Positions 21,894 through 30,457 of a stretch of 64,000 nucleotides of DNA are shown one piece after another; position 1 is the first letter of the stretch, and each line of letters opens with the position of its first letter. The position numbers and the translations under genes are program-made. The DNA is taken from assembly GCA_951640165.1 (NCBI GenBank), contig OX621246.1, forward strand, positions 5,605,001-5,669,000, given 5' to 3'. The notes below the pieces were generated by a model. The model saw nothing but the letters and a program-made list of their open reading frames with translations, had not been told where the DNA came from and searched no databases. Source of the stretch: Pseudoips prasinana (lineage: Eukaryota > Arthropoda > Insecta > Lepidoptera > Nolidae).

Positions 21894-22197
21894 TCTATAC
21901 ATATAGGTAACAAAATCATAGGAAAGTCAAAACTGTACATTGAATATTTTTTTAAAAGGATACCTGGGGCGTGATCTACAATCGATATCGAAGTCAAAAA
22001 TATAGTTTTTAGAATTTTTGTCTGTATGTATGTCCGGGCTAAACTCAAAAAGTATTTTTTACTTAATATTTTGCATGAATATTACTAAGAGGTCGGGTCA
22101 ACATATAGGCTACATATTATCACGCTATCACCTACGGGGGTGGAAACGGTGATAATTTATAAAATTTAACGCGGGTAAAACCGCGGGGCAGAGCTAG
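21894..22197 (+). mobile_element. Helitron-like element, subfamily 1
   Basis: TCTATACATATAGGTAAC start; CGCGGGTAAAACCGCGG hairpin, GGCAGAG and CTAG end. Flanked on both sides by a TAA/AAT microsatellite (AATAATAATAAT), which is the probable target. Confidence 0.75.
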
Positions 22198-22533
22198 TAA
22201 TAATAATAAAATAGACCTAATTCTTAGCATTCCATGGATTTAACGTGCGGAAACCGGTTCTATCGCGTGATAGTGGAGGGCACACTCGACAGTCTGGAAC
22301 TTGCGACTCAGATGTAGGTTTAAGGGAGCCCCTGTGATGCATCAACGCTCACCTTCTCTGCTTCTCAGTGTTCCACCCTCTTCCTAGCCAGGTAGGTTTT
22401 TATTCACGTAGACTTTAAAAAGCACTTGTAAATAGTCTGAGCATGTTTGTAGTGATATAGTTAAGTATACATAATTATCCTTAGTTTTGATTTAGATAAT
22501 TAGCTAGCTTATATTAAGTTATTGTTAAAGAGA
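22198..22533. other. No feature recognised
   Basis: Nothing supported. Confidence 0.45.
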
Positions 22534-22559
22534 TTATTTATAATAGGTGGTGGTATACA

Positions 22560-22950
22560 AACTTTGTTGAGTCGCACAAGCATGCATTAGAACTATGGTG
22601 AGTCGCTGAACAGTTTTGTCGTACAAGCGTGCATTCGATCGAACTATGGTGAATCGCAGAAAAGTTCTGTCGCACAAGCGTGCATTCAAACTATTTGAGT
22701 CGCAGAACAGTTTTGTCGCACAAGCGTACATTAGAACTATGGTGAGTCGCAGAGCAGTTTTGTCGCACAAGCGTGAATTCGAACTATGGTGAGTCGCAGA
22801 ACAGTTTTAACCCACCAGCGTTCATTCGAAATATGATGAGTCGCAGAACAGTTTCGTCGGGCAAGCGTGCATTCGAACTATGGTGAGTCGCAGAACAGTT
22901 TTATCCCACAAGCGTGCATTCGAACTATGGTGAGTCGCGGAAAAGTGGAT
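22560..22950. repeat. Minisatellite, 47-bp unit, about eight copies
   Basis: Unit: GAACTATGGTGAGTCGCAGA, ACAGTTTTGTCGCACAAGCG, TGCATTC. Units differ by point changes and small indels (one contains GATC added, another lacks GGTG). Because 47 is not a multiple of three, the frames across it are not conserved protein repeats. Confidence 0.85.
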
Positions 22951-23264
22951 CTCACGTAGTGCACCCTTTAGTTACAACGTGTTGCTATTTACAATAGATA
23001 GCTAAAGGTTGTGTACCTACAACACCAACAATGCCTACTTTTGGCAACGGCAACGCCAAACTAGGCAATAAATGTGACGTCATTGCTAGTTATTTCTCAG
23101 AAATCGTGGTATGCTGCCAATTGGCAAGCCCTATGAATTCATTGACCACTTTCTAGCCTAACTCACGCACGATCTTAAAATTGTACGGTAACTGGCATAT
23201 CACATGATGGGTATTTATAGAAATGGCGAATAAAAGGCCTCATAGTATAACAGTTATCTTTTTA
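22951..23264. other. No feature recognised
   Basis: Nothing supported. Confidence 0.45.
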
Positions 23265-23320
23265 ACTAGCTTTGGCCCGTGGTTTCTTCCGCGTTAGACT
23301 TTAGAAATTATTTAAGCATA
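23265..23320 (-). mobile_element. Helitron-like 3' end fragment
   Basis: A|CTAGCTTTGGCCCGTGGTTT then CTTCCGCGTTAGACTTTAG resembles a reversed subfamily terminus. The rest is absent. Confidence 0.5.
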
Positions 23321-23384
23321 TGTGTTATTATTTATAATTTTGTTCTTAAATATCGGTTTACAGGATAGCCACGGACATAGACCA

Positions 23385-23869
23385 GGGGGGCCACGGCCTG
23401 ATTCGCCGATCATCGTGATCGGCGTTCAAATAGATTTAGGTTAAAAATTACTAAATCATTCGTTCAATTGGCTTCATCGGTGGAAATCGATGCTGGGGCT
23501 CTACCGGCTAAGTCGCCGAACATCGATTTCTTAAGAGACGTTCAAATAAATAAAGGTAAAAATTACTTAATCAATCGTTAAATCGGCTTCCATGAGCACA
23601 TGTGACGTCATAAATGGTCCGGAATCGATTGTCAACGTTGAAGCCGATTTAACGATCGATTAAGTCATTTTAACCTTTATTTATTTGAACGCCATTTAAG
23701 AAATAGATGTTCGACGACTTAGCCGGTAGAGCCCCTGGACCATTTATGACGTCATATGTGGTCATGGAAGCCGATTGAACGAATGATTTAGTAATTTTTA
23801 ATCTTCACCTATTTGAACTATCAAGATCACGATGACCAGCGAATTAGGCGCTGCCCCCCCCCCCCCCCC
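23385..23869. mobile_element. Nested foldback elements (FB3a inside FB3b)
   Basis: The outer pair starts GGGGGGCCACGGCCTGATTC and ends GAATTAGGCGCTGCCCC; the inner pair starts GGGGCTCTACCGGCTAAGTC (about 23494) and ends GCCGGTAGAGCCCC (about 23735). The inner element also occurs alone at 62435-62862 and the outer at 55734-55950. A 17-bp C run closes the right end. Confidence 0.75.
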
Positions 23870-23999
23870 AAGAGGGCGCGCGAATACATTTTTAAATGAA
23901 ATAATAGCTTTTTGGATGTATGTTGAGTTGCCCCACAGAATCAGACCTTGAGTATGACCCCTTCGTCCCGCAGTGGACGTCTTCCGTCATCATGATGTT

Positions 24000-24295
24000 G
24001 ATGATGATTCCAAAAGTATACCTTGTCATATCATCTGACACGTTTTACAGATAATTATAATAACAGCTATAAAACTTCTAGTGCTGAACAAAAGCCTCCC
24101 CCAAGAATCATCATGGTCCTAATCGCGACGCTTTACAGACGGGTTGACGATCGCAGTATGTTGGTCATAGTACTCAGAAAGAAGCTGCTGCCCTTCCTTA
24201 AGTAGATATTTCCTTGGCTCAACTTATACCCCACGGGATGAGATGGGGTGATGATATTCTAATATTCACCGCCATCACCACACAGCAGACACAAA
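24000..24295 (+). repeat. Dispersed retroposon R
   Basis: Preceded by the RTE-like tail CCGCAGTGGACGTCTTCCGT (23965) and followed by AAAAGCCTCCCCCAAGAATC, CGATCGCAGTATG and GGGATGAGATGGGGTGATGA. Same family as 13455. Confidence 0.65.
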
Positions 24296-24451
24296 TAACA
24301 TAGACACAAAAACACATATCGTCCAATTGACTTACGTCTTTCTGAAACCGGCTTAAAATTCCGTAGCACTGAACTATGAACTACTAACGAGTAAACTAAG
24401 ACTACTCAACCGAGGAGTTTCACTTATGAAATCGGGACCCACTTCCATAGT

Positions 24452-24597
24452 ACAGACGCCAGCACATCAAGCTACCCCAATCTGTCTAATTTCCCCAGTT
24501 GAAAGTGAAACTTATGCTTAAGTAATAAAGTTGAAAATCTATAAAAATAAAATTGACAGATTTGGGTAGCTGGAGGTGCTGGCGTTTGTACCTAGTT
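24452..24597. mobile_element. MITE family D, complete
   Basis: TA|CAGACGCCAGCACATC ... GGTGCTGGCGTTTG|TA: about 36-bp inverted arms flanked by TA. A second full copy lies at 58068-58222. A TA target and short length suggest a Tc1/mariner-type MITE. Confidence 0.7.
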
Positions 24598-24784
24598 TTG
24601 CAAGTAATGTTAAACTAACTGTGAACAAGGTTGGTTTCGAGACCTGAAACTGTTCTAACGGGACCACTTTTAGTGTTAACTTGGGTATTTCAAGTAAATT
24701 CTAAGTTACTCAATTCAGAAATCATTTCCACATGATTAGGTATGCCTAAGCAAAGGGAATACTAAATTAGATACAATAAACTTG

Positions 24785-25060
24785 AGAGATGTCAAGGGAC
24801 ACCCGGATCGAACGAAGTTATTTATTATGTACAAAAAACCTGTATACAGTCAACAAAAATAATCGTCGCGACACCACACTGTTCAATGAGAAATAGAAAT
24901 GAAAATATCTGGCTTGCTTTCTATAAGAGAGAGAGAGAGAGAGACAGAGAAACATGCGCACGCCGCACAGCTGCAAAAAGTGTCGTGACAACTTTTCGTA
25001 AGAATTTTTCCGTCTAGCCCCCTTTCACAACGCGCGATAAGGAACTTAGTTCCAAAAGGA
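24785..25060 (+). repeat. Dispersed repeat H, copy 1
   Basis: TCAAGGGACACCCGGATC to CACAACGCGCGATAAGGAAC, with a (GA)n run at 24931-24947. Partner at 53752-54020 with very high similarity outside the microsatellite. Confidence 0.75.
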
Positions 25061-25220
25061 ATTATTAGCCGTGTGGTTTTCGGCCCAGAAAGTATAACAG
25101 GACCACATCTTATCATCCCGTGGGTGTCGTAAAAGGCGACTAAAGTATACACCAGGTAGTCGGACAGAAGCACCACATGAGTACTAGCTACCACCTAACT
25201 GCGGTCGCCAACTTGCATGC

Positions 25221-25775
25221 CAATAATAATAATAAGTTTATTTCCCAGATAATTGTACAATAACCACTTACAATAAATCCTTTTTTATGATGTACACTAG
25301 CTGTGCCCCGCGGTTTTACCCACGTTAAACTTTATAAATTATCACAGCTCCTCCCCCGCAGGTGATAGCGTGATAATATATAGCCTATATGTTGACCCGA
25401 CCTCTTCAATATTCATGCTAAATTTGAAGTAAATCCATGCAGTGCTTTCTGAGTTTAGCCCGGACATACATACAGACAAACAGATAAACAGACAAAAATT
25501 ATAAAAACTATATTTTTGGCTTTGATATCGATTGTAGATCACGCCCCAGGAATCCTTTTTTAAAAATATTCAATGTACAGTTTTGACTTTCCTTCGATTT
25601 TATTATATGTATAGATAAGCAAAAAGTAAGTAGACTAGTTGAACTCTGGTACCCAAGGTAAGATTTAACTTGTTTTATGGGTACCAGTGCCCTCACAAGT
25701 TTGCACATTTAGTATCCTTTGGAAAGAACGTGGCAGATAAGTCGCCTATTAAACTTAAAAACTACTATATTAAAA
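25221..25775 (-). mobile_element. LINE-like insert (3' end) inside the retroposon
   Basis: Read on the minus strand it ends GTAAGTGGTTATTGTACAAT, a TATCTGGGAAATAAACTT block and then (ATT)n, a tail typical of non-LTR elements. It carries a Helitron-like element at 25297-25615. Confidence 0.6.
25297..25615 (-). mobile_element. Helitron-like element, subfamily 1
   Basis: A|CTAGCTGTGCCCCGCGG start and TATGTATAGA|T end on the plus strand; 319 bp. Innermost layer of the nest at 25060-25885. Confidence 0.75.
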
Positions 25776-25954
25776 CCAAGCCACCGCCAAGCGTGGTGAC
25801 TGAGGCAAACCCGTACAAATGGCCACGTTATATAAACCTTTGGAGGAAGCCCAGCAGTCAACGATACTAGGCTGATGATTATGATGATGAAACGAATTAT
25901 TCTGTTAAAGGTCTTATATACTTCTTTCTTTTAAATAAATGGCGTTCACTAGCT

Positions 25955-26190
25955 GAATTTCATCGGCCAGTCTTAATGGAGACTAGCTATTATAGTATAT
26001 AGTATGTGTGCAAACACAGGAGCACTTTCTACTACATCACTATCATGATCCGATGAGACCACCAGTGACGCGACCGGAAAGAGGTCAGGTACGGGACCGA
26101 CGGCTTTACGTGCTCTCTGAGGCACGGGGGTATAATACCGCCAACTCTAAGACTTCGGGCTGATATTAAGAACATTTTATTTTTACAGAT
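25955..26190 (-). repeat. SINE family C
   Basis: AATGGAGACTAGCTATTATA, GTGTGCAAACACAGGAGCAC, GACGGCTTTACGTGCTCTC; a fragment of the SINE family A tail follows at 26195-26260. Confidence 0.65.
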
Positions 26191-26274
26191 AAATCACAAA
26201 ATTGTGTCCGTCTATTATATGTTTCGACACAGGGATTAGATAAACTAGTGCCGGAGTTGTCTATAAAAAAAAAT

Positions 26275-26440
26275 CATCATTTGGAGCCATATATGCCATA
26301 ATCACCACGCTTGGAAGAGACGGGTTGAGACGCTGCTGCGTTCTCTGGTAGAATGGAATACTGCTATAACCCCCGAGCCGCGGCGTAAGACGCGGTGGTG
26401 GAATTTGTTGCCGTATGCCATAAACAGTACACCTTATTCA
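26275..26440 (+). repeat. Dispersed retroposon R, degenerate
   Basis: CCATAATCACCACGCTTGGA and GACGCTGCTGCGTTCTCTGG identify it; strongly diverged at the end. Confidence 0.55.
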
Positions 26441-26461
26441 ATGTGTCTATGGATTAACTTA

Positions 26462-26690
26462 AGTGAGGCGCTCATAGCCAGATGCTCCCACCGGTCTGCA
26501 AGTGATTGGCGGAGTTAAGCAACTAGTCTCACGGTCAGTCCATAGATGGGTCACCGGCAAAGTGGTTTAATTTCTGAGCGTCTCCGTGCTTCGGAGGGCA
26601 CTAATAGGCGGCTAGAACAACTTTGACACTAGGGTATATATAGGGCCCATATGATAAGTAAGTAAGTATTAACTTGAGTTACGTCAGTTG
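26462..26690 (+). repeat. 5S rRNA-derived SINE
   Basis: GGCGCTCATAGCCAGATGCT, GAGTTAAGCAAC, CATAGATGGGTCACCGGC, then GCGTCTCCGTGCTTCGGAGG. It lacks part of the mid body (the block with CAACAGTCGTTAAGCC). Confidence 0.75.
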
Positions 26691-27029
26691 CCTATTATAA
26701 ATAGTGGATAACAACATCGATTGTTTGAGGATTTAGAGGCCGCTTACGAGACAACGATGACAAAGTTCTTTGGCATTCTATAGTTAGTTTTGGCTCCAAA
26801 CCCAGACGGTACGAGTTTAATTCTGAGTTTGTGAGTAATATCAAAACTGAATGAGTGACAATATTTCATGCTTCTCTAGGCGATTTATTTTTATTATTTT
26901 AAGAGTAAAAATATAAGCTCGACGGAGATCTTTGTTTCGGAACCAATTACCTACTGAGTGTCCGTATGTCTGTGGCATCGTTATTAAACAGTAAATATTT
27001 TTTTTATAAAGTCAACGGACGCTCTACTT

Positions 27030-27205
27030 TATTTAATCCTTGTGTCGCGGGATACTTTACAAACACATAATAGATGGACACAAATTACATCCAGACTCAG
27101 AACAACTATTTATGGGTCACACAAATAGTTGTCCGGCGCGGAACTCGAACCCGCGACACAAAGCGGCAAGGCGACTGTCGTAGCCGCTACGCCACACGTG
27201 GTGTC
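27030..27205 (-). repeat. SINE family A, near full length
   Basis: Plus strand: CTTGTGTCGCGGGATACTTT, AACAACTATTTATGGGTCAC, CGCGGAACTCGAACCCGCG (reverse B box), GCCGCTACGCCACACGTG (reverse A box). Promoter boxes look intact. Confidence 0.8.
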
Positions 27206-28095
27206 AAATATAAATCGTAATATTTAACATTTAATTTGAATAAAGGTTACGGGATTTGTTTTGTATTTCCATGTTAGATGTAATTTACTTAAATTTTAAG
27301 GATGTTAACGAGAGCAGTATTTATTAATTACTTAAGAAAAATAATACTTTGTTTATACAGCGTTACAAACACACACACTACATATACATGTTACAAATCA
27401 TAAACCTACTGCCTCACAACCGTTCAAACTCTGAAAATCCGAGGACCATTAACACGATGAATCTATTAGTTTAAACTCACCTGTCACTGGTAAATGAACT
27501 CCTGCACAGGAATACCTCCGTCACCTACATTGCCAAAAAAAACGATAAAAGAAAAGACCCACCAAAGAGAAGCTTACGGCTCATACCGGGCTATTTTGAC
27601 GCAGCCCGTATTAGAATTGAGTCTCTTCTTCATTAGGACAAAGATTCTCAACCGGTGCGGCGTGGCCCCTAGGGGGCTAGCGTAAAGGATAGGATCCTCA
27701 GAATTCAGGACGAATATTTAATTAATTATCAATTATGTAGTTTACATAAGGTATATTTTATATTTTTATCCGTTAATTAGGTATATTTTGATCTTCGTGT
27801 CGAGGTTGGTCTCGTTTGTTATTAAAACATCTGTCAGTTCAACGGTATCGGTTTTTGATATAGATGTTGAAATATGACACAAAGTAGTTCTTGGAACTCT
27901 CTTCCGACACAAAGTACCCTAAATTCGGTGTGCTGAGAGCATTGTTGAAAGTTTCATATAATAACTCGAGTAAGTAGGAAATTGGACAGGTAGGACAGAC
28001 ACACAAATGGGCCACACTTTGTGACTCACCACATTAGAAGATATTTTGTGATGTGGAAATACACTTAATGATAACAATTTAACAACCAAATGTTG
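27206..28095. other. No gene recognised
   Basis: AT-rich with short CA-rich patches. No supported gene. It ends in the left flank of the LTR retrotransposon. Confidence 0.5.
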
Positions 28096-28099
28096 TATA

Positions 28100-28469
28100 T
28101 GAAGGCGGAGGCTCAGACATTGTCAAAAAATAGATCAGATGGTTCTGGTGTAAGTTTATTTTTGCACAAAATATAAAATCACTAAACTATAATTACTACT
28201 TTCCAATTAATTAAACCTTATTTAATTAATTCAATAATTCTCGCACAATAATTAGCCACCCTAGAGCGCTACAACAACATGTGCATCGAGCCAAAGCCGG
28301 AGTGAGAATGCCCCGTTGCACTCGGCCACCCGTTTTTTATATCCGCGCCGCTAGCGATAACAGAATGAATCATGTAGTAGTGGGGAGCAGGCGGGGCGTG
28401 CGTTCTTTGTTCGGTCGACCGGCTCGATGCACGTGCCGCTTATAACAGGACCATGACAGCGCGCCGACA
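28100..28469 (-). repeat. 3' LTR (possibly extending to 28563)
   Basis: Identical to 33122-33491 except one base near 28415. An extended version ending at 28563 (...ACATCCTGACA) would start TGTCAGG on the minus strand directly after the purine run CAAAGAAAG, as expected of a polypurine tract, but the other LTR lacks these 94 bp. Confidence 0.8.
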
Positions 28470-28875
28470 CGGCCATGCTGACGTGCGTACGTCCTCGTGC
28501 GCTGATTTACAGGAAGTTGTCTAAAAAGGAAAATCAAAATATTAACGTTCGTACATCCTGACACTTTCTTTGAAATGTAGTACGGTCCAGTTTACACAAA
28601 ACCCTTCGGTATAGCAATCTAAATTACTCCCAGACTGGTCCGGTTTACCCTGCAGTCTGATTGCTTGATCTGGCCCAGTTATCCAGTTAACCCTTCAGAT
28701 CACAGCTCTTGGTCCGATCATTGATGATCCTTCAAATTCCCTTCAGTTTTAAGAACTGGCCCGGATCGTGCTAGTCCAGACTATTTTGTCCCTGTAGCTA
28801 ATACTGTATTTTTTAAAAATCTTTTTATCAATCACTGTACTTTTGTTTTTTTTCTTTTCTTATTTTATTACTGTA

Positions 28876-29187
28876 CTACATCATCTCATTTTGCCGATGT
28901 ACCAAAGCATGTGTTACTATGTTCACTGATTCTGTTTCAAATGAATCTACTGATGAACTACGGTTTATAATAAAATCGCTGTTGGCTGTTAAGGTATGTG
29001 AGTCAGCAGAGATAGTATCACTATTAACAGACATTGCATTGCCATTAAACGTCCTGAGACTAGTATCATAAATAATATCATTATTTTCGACATTGCTTGC
29101 CGACACGTCATCCTCACCATCATAATTTTCAGAAACTTCTGTCACGCAAATTTTCATGTGAATACTTGTAGACCCTACTAGCTCCAT
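28876..29187 (-). pseudogene. Acidic, Ser/Asn-rich carboxy-terminal frame of the element
   Basis: Overlaps the end of the integrase frame in another phase and continues for about 80 residues rich in Asp, Ser, Asn and Thr (ENYDGEDDVSASNVENND). It may be the true Pol tail reached by a lost frame, a separate small protein, or chance. Without homologues it cannot be decided. Confidence 0.4.
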
Positions 29188-29902
29188 TAATATGTCTCAA
29201 TTCGTATCGATCATTATCCAGAACTGCAGTGATCTTAAAGGGCCCCTTGTATTTGCGATTTAATTTTGTTTGGTGCCTTTCTTCACTTTTAACAAAAACG
29301 AAATTGCCTAAGGAAAATGGCCGTACTTTCGCTTTGCCTTTATTAAATCGGATTGCGTCAGAGGAAGAAATTCCCTCAATACTTTTGGATGCATTTAATC
29401 TAGCTGTGTCAAGGTCTAATCTGTCAGTATCATGTGGGTCTGTCGATATTTTTGATAGTTCGAGTGAATTACCCTGAATGCCAAACATTAATTCTAGAGG
29501 AGTGTATCCTGTAACCCTGCAGCGTGTGCTGTTCAGAGCCAGTTGAATGTCCCCTAATTGGTCTTGCCAATGATTATCTGAATCACATTCAACGATGGTT
29601 AGCAAAGCCTTTAGGGTTCGCATGACACGCTCAACCTGGCCATTTGCCCTACTAGAACCCGTCGCAATTAAATGTAGTTCAATATGTTGATCTTTACAAA
29701 AGTTCTTAAAGTCTAAATTATCGTAAGATCGACCGCGATCAGCAATTATTCGCTTTGGGGCACCAAATAACTGTACCGCGTTTGTAACTGCTCTTATGGC
29801 GTCCGAGGAATTTAAAGTCAGTGTATGCTCTAGGAGGACAAATTTGGTAAAGGAGTCTATAATTACAGAACAATACTCTTTTCGTTCGCTTTTACCACTA
29901 AG
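29129..29902 (-). pseudogene. Integrase catalytic core and carboxy-terminal region
   Basis: Open between stops at 29903-29905 and 29129. It shows the second catalytic Asp (IIADRG) and the Glu motif (NGQVER), then a carboxy-terminal chromo/SH3-like region ending YKYSHENLR. The stretch that should carry the first catalytic Asp (normally shortly after the zinc-binding segment, in an H-x-DH-like motif) is missing: only a handful of bases separate this frame from 29911. About a dozen residues appear deleted, so the integrase should be inactive. Confidence 0.75.
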
Positions 29903-29910
29903 TTAGTGTG

Positions 29911-30345
29911 TCACGGAATAGCTAGTTTTGGGATAGGATGCATACGGACTTGTTGAGCACCTGATGGACCCTTGGATACCTTACATATAACGCAGGAATC
30001 TATGAACTTTTTCACAAATTTTGACATGTTGTGGAACCAATAAAGATCATACAGTTTGTCGAGAGTTTTCTCGAAACCAAGATGTTTTATTGCACAATGC
30101 ACGTGATTGATTAGAGACCATATTAATGATCTAGGTAAAATAGGCAGCCATTTGGTAGTTTTATTGCGTTCAATTTTGCGGTATAAGATACCTTGACGAA
30201 TGTCGTATGTGTGTGATACATCAACGGGTAACTCGTTAGAGCGTATTTTGGCAATTATGTCAGAAATTTCAGAATCACGTAATTGTTCCACAGAGAGCCA
30301 ACCCTTTTCTAATTCAGATAAATTAACAATTTTTACATTATTCAT
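29911..30345 (-). pseudogene. Integrase zinc-binding segment, frame-broken
   Basis: A frame of up to 144 codons encoding linker and the integrase H-H-C-C region (HVHCAIKHLGF ... CVICKVSKG). It is separated from the RNase H frame by a frameshift near 30458 and by stops around 30360. It ends at TGA 29911-29913 just before the catalytic core. The start codon listed for this frame is arbitrary, since in an intact relative this would be internal to Pol. Confidence 0.75.
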
Positions 30346-30457
30346 TATTCGTAGTTTAGTATTCGTAATTTTACATTATTCGTAGTTCCCATTCTCGATT
30401 GAGTTACGTGACAAGAAATCAGCATGAGCCATGTTTTTACCCTCCTTGTAAACTATA

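Larger units (their letters stand above)
25060..25885 (+). repeat. Retroposon (7308-type) split by nested insertions
   Basis: 25065-25220 matches the first part and 25776-25885 the last part of the complete unit at 7308-7572. The split point shows GCCAA on both sides, a probable target-site duplication. Confidence 0.7.

Noticed and set aside
22534..22770. Repeat-protein frame on the minus strand (ARLCDKT-like units)
   Set aside because: The 47-bp period shifts frame every unit, so no conserved protein repeat is maintained.
22560..22950. CRISPR-like array
   Set aside because: Units are contiguous without unique spacers and the context is eukaryotic; it is a minisatellite.
28370..28564. 64-codon frame in the 3' LTR
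   Set aside because: It lies in U3-like LTR sequence and has no counterpart in retroelement proteins.
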